Shown here piece after piece: positions 45,208-55,684 of a stretch of 64,000 nucleotides of DNA. Below the pieces are notes generated by a model. The model saw only the letters and a program-made list of their open reading frames with translations. It did not search any database and was not told the DNA's origin. Numbering within the stretch: the first letter of the stretch is position 1; each line of letters starts with the position of its first letter. Source of the stretch: Gigaspora rosea (Eukaryota; Glomeromycota; Glomeromycetes; Diversisporales; Gigasporaceae). The translations under genes and the position numbers were made by a program. The DNA is taken from contig QKWP01001062.1 in assembly GCA_003550325.1 (NCBI GenBank), positions 31,644-95,643 of the forward strand. Direction: 5' to 3'.

Positions 45208-45613
45208 TGATCAACAGTACGTGTTTACAATTGATATATACAATATTATTAATATGGTTGTCATATGTCGATATTAATCATTAATTTTTTTATTTCCCTT
45301 ATATTTTTGTAAAAAAAATTACATATAAATTAAATCATCACTATCATCATTATTATCATCATCATCATCATCATTATCATCATGATTATATACACATTTT
45401 ATCATTATTTATATATACAGAAAAATATTATAAAGCTATCTGATATATCTGATATACATTGATATACAGCTACTAAAGAATCTTCAAATCTTCATGTGTT
45501 CGATCTACTTTTAATTTTATCATTATGATTTTTTTTAAAAAAATTCATTTTTTATTTTTTTTATTCACAAGATTTTATATATCTTTGGTTCATTTTATAC
45601 ATATACTGTATCT
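45208..45613. other. Spacer between duplication copies, ATC microsatellite
   Basis: Unduplicated. It includes an ATC-rich microsatellite at about 45337-45385 (CATCATCATCATCATTATCA). No gene. Confidence 0.6.
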
Positions 45614-45740
45614 AATCTTGAAATTAAATCCAATAAGAATAAATAAAATTTACTAATCCAATCGGATCTCATATAGGTTCAAGTCCCAAAGTCAGGCCAA
45701 GCCTGACCCTCTGTTAAATATTTGAGTAAGATATTTCGAG
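45614..45740 (-). ncRNA. Candidate guide (omega) RNA / right end, copy B
   Basis: Same position and stem as in copy A: GTCAGGC (45691-45697) and GCCTGAC (45701-45707) at the very end of the nuclease frame, followed by 65 conserved bases before homology between the copies stops. Predicted only by position and conservation. Confidence 0.35.
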
Positions 45741-46818
45741 CTCCATTTACATCCCTGTCGATTACCAAATCACATGATTCACACCGGAATGTTTTTGATC
45801 CACCAAGATTATTTTTTATGAATCCACAATTCCCACAGGTCTTTGATGTATACTCTTCGGTGCATTCAATGACCTTGCAACCTCTGAACTCCTGCGACTT
45901 ATGATTCAAGAACATCCGAAATCTGTAATGCAACCAGGTTAGCATTGCACGAGCGGTTTTTGATCGAATTTTTCTTTTATTCTTCAAAACCATCCTCGAA
46001 GTTTCGAACTTGGGCAATAAAATGATCTCATAGTTTGCACACAGCCATTTGGCAAGCTGATGATAGCACTTGTCAATCAAATTACGGATTCAGTACACGA
46101 TTCGTAACATTTTTTTTCTCAACCAAAATCGTTTTCTCTTATTTGTTCTTCCCAAAACAAGATCTTTGTCGCTTTGTAATTTATCGTATTTCTTGGATAG
46201 TTTGTATATTTTATCAAGATCACCGTTACCCTATTCGATTAATTGACCATTGGGATCGTAACCGGTCATGAACGTGCGAACTCCAGGATCGAGAGAGATT
46301 ATTCGTCCTCAAACATCATCTTGGTTGTCAATGATTTTCATAGGAACGGGTACACACAGGTAGAAATGGCCCAACCTATTCATGGTTATATTTACCGTGT
46401 GGTTTATCTCTGGTGGTTTTTCTGATGTGATTATGGTTTTCAGGAACGCGTATTCTCCTTTATTTCTCTTCCAGTCTCTTGCCGGTATCGAAATTGTTTG
46501 AGATCGGTCTTTCTTTGTTTTGTACTTCATTCTAAAATTATTACCATGTAATTTTTTATTCATTTTGTAGGCACTTTTCAGTTGTCTAATTACGATCGAT
46601 CTTGTTGCATACGGTGTTTGTTTTACCCATGATAATTTATTATTCATAACCCCCTCATCATTCAAATAATGCCTTCTTATGATCTTCATATCACTTATCC
46701 CATCGTCCTGAATCATGCTAAGAGCCTTGTTGTATGTCTATCTCACGGTCCCTATCCATTTTCTTAACTTTTCTTTTTCTTCTAGGGTTGGGTACATTCT
46801 TATCTTACGGGTTTTCAT
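45679..46818 (-). pseudogene. Fanzor/TnpB-like RNA-guided nuclease, decayed copy B
   Basis: The better preserved copy, about 379 codons, starting MKTRKIRMYP. RuvC-I has SLDPGVRTFMTGYDP (Asp present), RuvC-II ILLPKFETSRMV (Glu present), the zinc ribbon CGNCGF and CESCDLVI has all four Cys, and RuvC-III DRDVNGARNILLKYL has its Asp. The protein should end EGQAWPDFGT. Four in-frame stops break it: near 46740 (before TYNKALSM), before GRIISLDPGV, after GQLIE, and before IRNLIDKCYH. The length and the partner recombinase point to the Fanzor2/IS607 lineage rather than the larger Fanzor1 proteins. Relatives are RNA-guided DNA nucleases that help the element persist. It lies 37 bp after the recombinase remnant. 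Confidence 0.88.
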
Positions 46819-46945
46819 TTTCTTTCCCTCTACATCGTCGTTTTTGTCATCGTTTTCAGTTTTTATTTTCTTTCCATTGTCGTTTTCGTCGTCGTTTTCG
46901 GTTTTCATTTTCTTTCCATCGTCGTCTTTTTCGGTTCTTAGCTAA
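46800..46945. repeat. Minisatellite at the tnpA-Fanzor junction, copy B
   Basis: Three units of GGTTTTCATTTTCTTTCCAT and TCGTCGTTTTCG type, about 45-50 bp each. In the recombinase frame they read as a KENENRKRRRK-like basic tail. Confidence 0.7.
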
Positions 46946-47432
46946 TCTGAACCTTGCCATAATAATGATTAATAATAGGTCCTCGGCAAGCTCACCGGAT
47001 TTGGAGTTATTAACATTGACATCCGAACCGAGTACCATGATCTTTGTATTGTTCTTACCAAGGGTTCGTTCGACAAGCTCGTATGCAAACCGACATTTTT
47101 TGGTAACCATAATTTCTTCGATATCTCTTCAGTATGCTTGTTCCAAAATGGATATAAAGTCTTTACGTTTCCAGTTGAAACCCGATCCAATGTCCCTGAT
47201 AAATTCATGGTCTGGAAATTTCTGCCTAAGGTATTTACATTGTCTGTCGAGATCTTCTTTCTTCTTTTCTGGACTGACTTGTGCGTAATAGAGCCTTTTC
47301 TTTTCATCTATTTTTTTTTGACTTTCGAATTTCTTTTCCACATCTGCTAAGGAATAACCACTTGGTGTTCTGACACTTAAAAGATAATGTTTTTCTGATT
47401 TTTTGTGCTTTATGATAATTTGTCGTTGACAT
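46856..47432 (-). pseudogene. IS607-like serine recombinase (TnpA), decayed copy B
   Basis: It begins MSTTNYHKAQKIRK. The shifted frame then reads SVRTPSGYSLADVEKKFES (end of the MerR-like HTH), YYAQVSPEKKKEDLDRQ, DHEFIRDIGSGFNWKRKDF and ISILEQAY, a stop, then RDIEEIMVTKKCRFAYELVE, RTLGKNNTKIMVLGSD and SGELAEDLLLII. Compared with usual IS607 TnpA, the N-terminal HTH is internally shortened. The catalytic motif reads VSP here against VSS in copy A. Broken by at least two frame changes and a stop. Confidence 0.85.
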
Positions 47433-47473
47433 TATCTTGCTCAAATACAAAAACAGGACTTATTTATACTTGA

Positions 47474-48090
47474 CGAGCTAGCTGAACGAAATTCGCTATC
47501 CATGCATTAAGACATTCCCTTTTGTCTGTGAACAATTAGAATCTATATCTGCTAGATTCCAACAAATGCATCATGTTAAAATTTCATATCATTTGTTGGG
47601 ACGATAAATACTAATATATATCGAGAAAGATACTTTAAGCAAAAGACAATGACACATTAAATAACCACTGTTCATAATTGCTACAAATAGCTAGCTGTAT
47701 TGTTTTTATGCTAAGCACGAAAGATACTTTAAACAAAAGGCAATAACACATTAAATCACCACTGTTTACGATTGCTACAAATAGTTAGCTGAACGAAATT
47801 CGCTATCCATTCAATAAGACATCCCCTTTTGTCCATGAATAATTAGAATCTATACATATATCTGCTAGATTCCAAGAAAGTTAAAACAAATGCATCATAT
47901 TAAAATTTCATATCAATTGTTGAGACGATAAATACTAATATATATCAAGAAAACAAAAGGCAGTGACACATTAAATAACCACTGTTCACAATTGCTACAA
48001 ATAGTTAGCTGAACGAAATTCGCTATCCATACAATAAGACATTCCCTTTTGTCTGTGAACAATTAGTATTTCACTGTTTTTTTACTCGAT
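47474..48090. repeat. Three-copy repeat upstream of the recombinase, copy B
   Basis: Equivalent of 43366-43978, with repeat starts near 47477, 47785 and 48005. AGCTGAACGAAATTCGCTAT is identical in all three units here. Confidence 0.75.
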
Positions 48091-48367
48091 GTATAATTAT
48101 TTTTGATAGGCTCAAATAATGACACATGATTAATTCTTTTATCACGTGACTTTCATAGACCATATTACGGTTAAATGGTTAAACGATTAAACGCTTAAGA
48201 AAAATTTTAGGCGGTTCCAATCCCTAACTCATATATACTCAAGACACTCATTCGTCAGATAATGAATACTTTTCTAAATTCAGATTATATTCGAAAGTAT
48301 CGAAAAGATAAAATAAAATAAATAACGTTAAATATGATTTATATGATTTACAAAAAAAGTATTATTA

Positions 48368-48812
48368 ATTTTTTTTTTTTAATATTTTTTTTTTATTTCT
48401 TGTACGAACGTACGTACAGTATATTAGATACTTACGTATCAAGTATGTAAGCAAATTAAGTACGTAAGTACGTAAGTACGTATTTTTCCCACCAAAAAAA
48501 TTCCATGTTAATCATTCAGCTGGTTAGTGAAACGGATTAACAAACAAACAAAATTCCATCAGTTACTGTACTGTATATACAGTACGTACGTATCATTCGT
48601 ATAGATTACGTTTTAATTTCGTAATAAATAATTAATGTCCTCTTGGTGATACGAACCATACATACTTACTCTTCTATATCTAATATGCTTCCAAATTGCA
48701 TATTAATTGATTGAATGTGTTGTCCATCATTATTTGTAAAAAATTAAATGCATTAATTTGACCTATTGAATTTTGAACGATATGATTAGTTATTATAGTT
48801 ATTATAGTATTA
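48368..48812. other. Segment present only in duplication copy B
   Basis: It begins in a long T run and contains several TACGTACGTACAGTA and TACGTAAGTACGTAAGTACG motifs. Copy A reads straight through (AGTATTATTAAAAATAGTAC). It brings the TACGTA motif of the surrounding region into the duplicated segment. Confidence 0.6.
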
Positions 48813-49282
48813 AAAGTACTAAAACGCTAACGCTAATGCTAATGGTTAATTATATATATGGTCATGCTATGGTCATGCCCTGAGATACAGTTATGTGTTT
48901 AACCAAATTTCGTTTGAAACATTAAGAATTCATTTAAAACCGAATAAAAGAATGATTGGTAATGTTTCGATAATAATTTCAATAATTCCATTAATGACTT
49001 TTACCTATCATATTTTATTGATTCATTCTATTTTTATTTCATGAAATTTTTTATAAGTTTTTGTTTAACTTTGTTTTACCATTTATACTCTTTTTTTTTC
49101 CATTACTTACGCCAATTGTTTTAAGATCGAGATTTTCATATAATTCATATTGTTTCGTTTTATTCAATGAGTCATCATATCTTTTTTTTTTAAAAGACAA
49201 TTCTTTTGAAAATTTTTTTTTTTCAAAACTAATTATTCTTCCTTAAAATAAACCTATCACTACATTTTGATCACAACATTTT

Positions 49283-50980
49283 GCATCTGATCACAACATC
49301 TGTGACTGTATGCTGGTTATGTTAATTCTGTGATTCCAGGAATTCAGTAATAGTAAAAAAATTACGTAACTACTTTTTTCCTCTGCTAGTCAAAATTTGT
49401 GTATCACAAGTTCTCTATTTAAATGCTTTATAGTAAAAAATCTGTGTATCTCAAATTTTCTATTAAAATTCTTATTTTTCATTACTTTGCGTTTTAAGAA
49501 TTTTTTTTAATCCTAGTTTTATGTCATAATTTTGTGCCCTTTGTTTCAAAAAAGAAATCTCAAGTTAAAATTTCTCAATTCGTAATTTTACGTAACATTT
49601 TGTTATTGATGACAAAACTGGCGCTAAATTTTCGAATGTAGTACATGTGATTGTACCTGTGTTCTTGTGATACTTTTATTTTTAGAATTTCCAAATGAAT
49701 TTTAATTAACTTATCTTTATAGGTATAATTTCAGATTATTAATTCGTTTAATACCGTTACTTAATTTCTAATTTTTCTCTAATTGAGTTTGATTCAAAAT
49801 TTTCATTTTAATTCTTGCTACGGATACCTTTTTATGGTTGCGGAAACCGATTTCGGAGTTAAATTTTTTCACTTACCTACCGCAGTTAATTATTTACCGT
49901 AGTTTACTTACGTACGTACGTAAAGTACGTAAAGGACGTATGTAAGTATGTAAGTACGAAGCGTAGCAACAACAAAAGTAAAAGTTTCTAATTTTTCTAA
50001 TTCAAATAATAATTCCAGATGACTAAAAAAATATATATTTATATTTACAATAATTTTGTCAAATTTGGGAAAGAATGATCCTATGAAAATATGAAAATAA
50101 TTATTAATCTTACTTAAAAGTATAAAATTCATAGTCTTCGTAAAAATTAAAGGAAAAAAACCCCCGACTTACTTTGATAGGAATAGTGTATTAAACTTAA
50201 TTCTGGTTTTTTTTTTACAAGGCTTATGATCGAATAAATCGAATAACGTCATTCTATCCTCTTTTTATCATCTCATGATTACTAAAAAAATTCAACATTT
50301 ATGTCATAATTACGGTTACATTTCGGGTTAAACCCTAGTCAATATGATCTTGTCACACGGTTTACTCCGACCCGTATTCACACTGTATTCACTTGATCAC
50401 CAAATTTGATTATCATCCGGCAGGCACACTTGTAGACTTAACATTGGTTGTGATGATCTTTATCAAGTATCTATCAAGGTATCTATTAAGTATCTATCAC
50501 CGCAGAATTCCGATATACCGATATTATAACAGATAATAATAGATCAACCCGAGGAAAAATAATTGAGAAAATACGGGTAGATCCGGTATTCCCTGTTTTC
50601 CTGATTCAAAAAATCGATCTTCTATTATCTGCATTAACACTATTTCAAATCGTCGATTTCATACTAGAAATTGGATCTAAAAAATTCATTGTGAACAAAT
50701 GTTTATCCTGATACGTATGATCAAAGTTTGTTGATGAATATACTGTATCTGAATGTGTATTACAATATGCTTTTTGTTTGATTTTTATTAAAGAATAAAT
50801 TTTAGTTAGTACGTACTCTTTTAACTTATTTTTGAAAAGTTTTATTTTAATCACTATTTTGTTACTAATATGTATAATAAATTAAATTATCTTTTTAAAA
50901 ACTATTTTAAAAATACTATATTAAAATATAAGTAAAAATATATTCAAATAAAATCTATTATATAGTAGTGTTTTTATGTG
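49283..50980. other. Gene-poor region, nothing recognised
   Basis: AT-rich with TACGTACGTACG at about 49910-49922 and loose ATCTATCAAGTATCTATCA repeats at 50460-50490. No frame I trust. Confidence 0.4.
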
Positions 50981-51278
50981 TTTGTCACCGGCGGTGACAG
51001 TCACCGGAGCATGATCGACCAATTAGATTGTGTAACGTTATGATCAAAAGCGTCAAAACTTACTATCGTTAGGTAGGGGTTAGAGCCATAGATAGGGTTC
51101 GGGTAAAGCTTAGTGTATAGTCAAATTTTGCAAGGAATTTTTTTTTTTTACATAAAAAAAGTAGTTTCATAGACAAAATTTTAAGTTAGAAGTGATTTTT
51201 TGCATTTTTCACGTTATACATGATCCTTTGATCTAATTGGTTGATCACACTCCAGTGACTGTCATCGCCTGTGACAAA
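50981..51278. mobile_element. MITE, 'TTTGTCACC..GTGAC' family, intact copy
   Basis: TTTGTCACCGGCGGTGACAG with TCACC faces AGTGACTGTCATCGCCTGTG and ACAAA. The interior has GGTAGGGGTTAGAG and TTTTGCAAGGAATTTTTTTT, as in 16836-17817. It marks the return of MITEs. Confidence 0.8.
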
Positions 51279-51354
51279 TAGATTCACTCTTATTATTATA
51301 CTTGATTTAATAAATCAAAATTTTTAATATACTGTGTAGTATAATTTAAATTTA

Positions 51355-51981
51355 GTACCCTGGGTCGGATAGCGCAGTGGTTAGCGCTCCGGGGTCGTAT
51401 TCGCAAGGTCGCCGGCTCGAGTCTAGTGGATGACAAAAACCGTGTTAGGACCACGAATATTAAAAAGGATCTATAATGAGGCGTCTAATATCTCCCATTT
51501 CCGGACATGGTACTACAGCGACAATGAGTTGTGTGACATAACCACAAGGTCATGCAGCATTTAGAAAAGGAAAAAATCTCATTGTAAACATAAGGACCAA
51601 CACTATAAAAGGAACAAGACAAACAAGTATAAAGTCAAGGATACTGACCAAATTAGGAAGTCAAGAAGCCAGGAACCTAACGCTACACTGACCAAAAATG
51701 GAAGTGGCTCCCGGGGTTGATAACAAACGGCTAACCTATATAGCGACCTGGCGGAGTATGTAGTTCCTTCAAGCTGCCTATGATCCTATGAGGTACAGGG
51801 CACCAGGCGTGGTTGGCTTGCTGGAGGAAGCCGGGAAAAACAGGGGAGGTATAGATTAGTGTAACTAGTTAAAAATAGATAGTGAAATATAGACTGACAT
51901 GTCACAAACTTTGATATTAATAAATGAGCGCCAAACACGCCCCAACAGCCATCGAGCTGAAGGGTTAAAAAAAAAAAAAAA
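51355..51981 (+). mobile_element. tRNA-headed SINE, copy 1
   Basis: A tRNA-like 5' end with A box TAGCGCAGTGG (51370-51380) and B box GGCTCGAGTCT (51414-51424) would drive RNA polymerase III. The unrelated body of about 530 bp, notably GC-richer than the surroundings, ends in poly(A) at 51967-51981. TTAAATTTA flanks it (51346-51354, 51982-51990). No protein is coded. The sharp ends and preserved boxes suggest a young copy. Confidence 0.85.
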
Positions 51982-52088
51982 TTAAATTTAAAAATATAAA
52001 AATAAATTAATAATCAAAGTAAATAAACAGTAAATTTTTGTTAATTTTTGAAAATATACTATATAATTTGAATTAAAATTTAATTAGA

Positions 52089-52433
52089 TACAGTCGGACC
52101 TCCATAAATGCAACCTCCATAAATGCAATACCTCTCTAAATGCACATTTTTTCCTATTCCGTAAGATGTTATTGGTGCTAAATGCACGTTCTATATTCTG
52201 TAAATGCACGTTTTCTTGAATAACATTTTATATTACACTAACCTCCCTAAATACACATAGCCAATCAAATTTTAGTATTTAAGATAGGTTATACAGTTTT
52301 AGTAGAAGTTACACAAACCTGATGTTCAAATTTTTAAAGCTACAATTTAATTGGTTCACTCTAAATGCAAACCTCCCTAAATGCACGTTGTAGGCTTGTC
52401 CCTACAAGTTGCATTTATGGAGGGTTGACTGTA
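52089..52433. mobile_element. pogo/Tc1-like MITE, 'TACAGTCGGACCTCCATAAA' family, copy 1
   Basis: TACAGTCGGACCTCCATAAA and TTTATGGAGGGTTGACTGTA form the ends, including the TA. Several direct CTCCCTAAATGCACGTT-type motifs lie inside. Sister at 55326-55672. Confidence 0.9.
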
Positions 52434-53132
52434 TTATTATAATTAGATCTTTATAAATATAGTCAAACCTCCATATAGTCACCTTCTATATAGTCACAAA
52501 ACCAATATAATCGCTTTTGTAAGTTTACTAACCTTTTTACTATAGTTTTCACCTTTATATAAGCACATTTGCATTATAATCACTATCACAATTTTTTATT
52601 TACCATCTATATAAAACTACCACTACATAATTACATTATTATTATAATATTTTAAATTAATTATTTTATTATTATAAATATTTTTTTTAAGTTATTAATT
52701 ATTATTTTTAACAAGTAAAAATTTTTAAATTTGTTTTTTTTTAATAATCAATTATCTTTTCTACATATAAAAATTAAAATTATACTAAGCAAATCGAAAA
52801 AAATGCTATAAGTAACATTGGTCAGGAGACAAAATTACATATATCCTAAAATTTTTAAATAATTTGAATAACATTTTATTATTTCACTTTTACAATTTAC
52901 GTTTAGGCGAAAAAAATTAAAAAAATTAAAATTTTTTTAACTTAATTGTAAATTATAGGTGTATTAATAAAATTTTAACCAAATTATCTCAAAATTTTTG
53001 AGTATATATAATTTTGTATCCCTACTTAGATCATTTTTATTGATTTACTTTAGATAATTTTAACTTTTATATGTAGCTACGATATACGATTATTTTAAAA
53101 AAAATTTTTAAATTTTTTTTAAAGGGTTTTGT

Positions 53133-53962
53133 AATATAGTGCATCTGCACTGCAGTGCACCTAGTGATTTAAGCTGTATGGTTTCAGTCGGTTTGCTTAG
53201 CTAGCCGACTAAATTATTGGCTAAGTGGCTGGCTAACGGCTAACTATTAATCTGCATAATCGGAATATTTCAGGATATTTGGCCTGACTTTACTGTAATT
53301 TACTGTGTAAGGTACCCGAGTATGATTTAATTTCATGTGGTAAAAACTTTGATTTGTACCCTCGGGTACCTTGTATAGTATAGGGTATATTGTGTGGGGG
53401 TACGTTGTGTAGAGCGTAATATTAGCCCATAAGTAAAAAAAATTATTATTAGTAATTCAGCCTTTGATTTGTACCTGGGTCTCTTACAAAACACCACAAC
53501 AAATAGCCTTGAAATATACCTGATACAAATCAAGAGGAGTACCGATCAAAGGGTATCTTCCACGGTAAATTACGGTATGTTTTTTTTCGTAATTTACCAG
53601 ATTCTTATAATAGCTTTTAGCCACATTAGCCAGCCGATCAAATTACATTGGCTGGCTTAGCCGGCTAAGCTGGCTTAGCTGTGGCTGCTTTAGCTGGCTT
53701 AAATCACTAAGTGCACCCCTTTTATGTTACTCAAAATTTTACTAGAGTAACCCCAGTTGCGTTTTTAACAAAAAATGATCCTATCGCAATTCTGTATTAA
53801 TTTTAACTTTAATTTTAATTCTAATTTTAATTTTGATTTTAACTTTAACTCTAAATCTAGTCCATCCCTAGCTCTAACCCTAACTCTAACTCTAACCCTA
53901 ACTCTAATCATTATTTATATTTGTAACTATAAGGTGCACTGCAGTGCAGCGTGCACTATTTA
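53133..53962. mobile_element. MITE, 'TAGTGCACCTGCACTGC' family, copy 2, third level of the nest
   Basis: AATATAGTGCATCTGCACTG and GCAGTGCAGCGTGCACTATT are the ends. The part from 53718 on (TTACTCAAAATTTTACTAGA, CTCTAACCCTAACTCTAACC) matches copy 1 at 23670-23880. The first 28 bases are separated from it by the element at 53162-53709. Confidence 0.85.
53162..53709. mobile_element. hAT-type MITE, 'TAGTGATTTAAGC' ends, fourth level of the nest
   Basis: TAGTGATTTAAGC and GCTTAAATCACTA are flanked by a perfect 8-bp duplication AGTGCACC (53154-53161 and 53710-53717). Subterminal repeats of TTAGCTAGCCGACTAAATTA and GGCTTAGCCGGCTAAGC type are dense. The middle (about 53270-53600) has GGTACCCGAGTATGATT and GTACCCTCGGGTACC, perhaps a fifth element, but I cannot fix its ends. 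Confidence 0.9.
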
Positions 53963-54527
53963 CTAATTTCTTTTTTTAAAATAATTGTTTATCGTAGCTA
54001 CATATTAAAGTTAAAATTATCTAAAGTAAATCGATAAAAATGATCTAAATAAAGTTGTTCTGAATACAAAATTACATATACTCTAAAATTTTGAGATAAT
54101 TTGGTTAAAATTTTATTAATACACCTATAATTTACAATTAAGTTAAAAAAATTTTAATTTTTTTAATTTTTTTGCCTAAACGTAAATTGTAAAAGTGTAA
54201 TAATAAAATGTTATTCAAATTATTTGAAAATTTTAGGATATATGTAATTTTGTTTTCTGAACAATGTTACTTATAGCATTTTTTTCGATTTGCTTAGTAT
54301 AATTTTAACTTTTATATGTAGAAATGATAATTGATTATTTAAAAAATAAAAATTTTTATTTATTAAAACTTCTATATAATCACAATTTTTTTTTATATGC
54401 AATTTTATTATAATTGTAATTATATAGAATTCCTTTATATTAGTCATATCTCTATATAATCACCACTTTTTGTATCCCGAGAGTGTGATTATATGAAGGT
54501 TTGACTGTACAACATATATAAAATATG

Positions 54528-54707
54528 TACAGTTGCCTCTCTTTAATCCGAACCTCTCTAAACTGAACAAAATCTTCTAGAACATTTGTAAATTTTATTA
54601 TAAAGTTCGAATAAGCTATATAACTTTTTGAAAACTGAACTTTTCCAAATTTTTACATAGTAAAAAAAAGCAGTCCTGGCAGTTCGGATTAGAGAGAGTT
54701 AACTGTA
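54528..54707. mobile_element. pogo/Tc1-like MITE, 'TACAGTTAACTCTCTCTAAT' family, copy 2
   Basis: TACAGTTGCCTCTCTTTAAT with CCGAACC and GTTCGGATTAGAGAGAGTTA with ACTGTA. The best preserved of the three copies. Non-coding. Confidence 0.9.
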
Positions 54708-54794
54708 TTTAAAAAGATTTGTATTTAAAAAAAGCCAATTAATTGCAGCTTTAAAAATTAGACTATCAAGTTTGTATAATCTATTTTAAATACT

Positions 54795-54995
54795 AAAATT
54801 TGATTTGCTATGATATATGCATTTAGGAAAGTAGTTTTATATAGAATCTTTTTTGAAAAAACTTGCATTTACAAAATATAAAACATGCATTTAGTACTAA
54901 TAATTTTTTACAAACAAGACAAAAATATATATATTTAGAAAAGTATTGTATTTATAAAAGCTGTATTTATAGAGGTCTAACTATATATAAATATA
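54795..54995. mobile_element. Diverged relative of the CTCCATAAATGCA MITE
   Basis: TGCATTTAGGAAAG, CTTGCATTTACAAAAT and TGTATTTATAGAGGTCTAAC recall the 52089-52433 family, but the left end is poor. Confidence 0.45.
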
Positions 54996-55016
54996 AGACA
55001 TTGTTATACTTTAAAC

Positions 55017-55291
55017 CAGAGTTGTATATAGGACAGTTGGGATGTAAAGTGGGACATTTTGGGACATTTTGGGACAATTTTATAAATTGCAATTACTTAA
55101 AATTTTATTAAGATAATCTAATTAAATTTTTTAAAAATGTGTTTAGCACCTAAAATAATATATAATAATATATTTTTTTTAAATTAATTTATTACAGTAA
55201 TTATTAAGACTTGGGACACTTGAAATGCTAGAACATTGGAACATTAGAATATGGCAAAAAAAAGCCAAGATAGTGAAAATGTACAACACTG
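55017..55291. mobile_element. hAT-type MITE, 'CAGTGTTGTACATGGGAC' family, copy 2
   Basis: Ends CAGAGTTGTATATAGGAC and AATGTACAACACTG with a perfect 8-bp duplication CTTTAAAC (55009-55016, 55292-55299). GGGACATTTTGGGACATTTT repeats lie inside, as in copy 1. Confidence 0.9.
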
Positions 55292-55325
55292 CTTTAAACT
55301 AGCTAATCAATATTAAAAATTATGC

Positions 55326-55672
55326 TAAAGTTAGATCTCTATAAATGCAATTTTCATAAATATAATATTTCTTTAAATGCACATTTTTGTTTTGTCCATA
55401 AAATATTATTAGTACTAAATGCATATTCTATATTTTGTAAATGCATGTTTTTTTAAATAACTTTTTATATTATACTATCTTTCTAAATGCACATAGCCAA
55501 TTAAATTTTAGTATTTAAAATAGATTATATAGTTTTTAGTAGAAGTTATATGAACTTGATAATCTAATTTTTAAAGCTACAATTTAATTGGTTCTTCCTA
55601 AATGCAAACTTCTCTAAATGCACATTGTAGACTTGTTCATATATTATTGTATTTATAAAGGTTTGATTATAT
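55326..55672. mobile_element. pogo/Tc1-like MITE, 'TACAGTCGGACCTCCATAAA' family, copy 2
   Basis: It parallels 52089-52433 along its full length (AGATCTCTATAAATGCAATT ... TTTATAAAGGTTTGATTATA) but is much more diverged, so it is older. Confidence 0.8.
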
Positions 55673-55684
55673 AAATAAATAAAT

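Larger units (their letters stand above)
45614..49282. repeat. Segmental duplication, copy B (IS607/Fanzor-bearing)
   Basis: Direct repeat of 41576-45207. The match begins abruptly at AATCTTGAAATTAAATCC and ends at GATCACAACATTTT. Most stops in the recombinase and nuclease frames are shared with copy A, so decay largely came before duplication. Confidence 0.9.
52743..54339. mobile_element. Foldback element, second level of the nest
   Basis: Arms of about 380 bp: AATAATCAATTATC...TTACGTTTAGGCGAAAAAAA at the left reappear as TTTTTTTGCCTAAACGTAAA...GATAATTGATTATT at the right. Inner pairs (TTTATTGATTTACTTTAGAT and ATCTAAAGTAAATCGATAAA) are also inverted. It is related to the GTAGCTTATTTT repeat family by CTTAGTATAATTTTAAC. 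Its centre is occupied by the element at 53133. Confidence 0.8.
52458..54509. mobile_element. pogo/Tc1-like MITE, 'TATAGTCAAACCTCCATATA' family, outer shell of a nest
   Basis: TATAGTCAAACCTCCATATA with GTCAC at the left and GATTATATGAAGGTTTGACT with GTA at the right. The family's own sequence is only about the first 280 and last 170 bases; the rest is the element at 52743-54339 and its contents. Confidence 0.85.
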
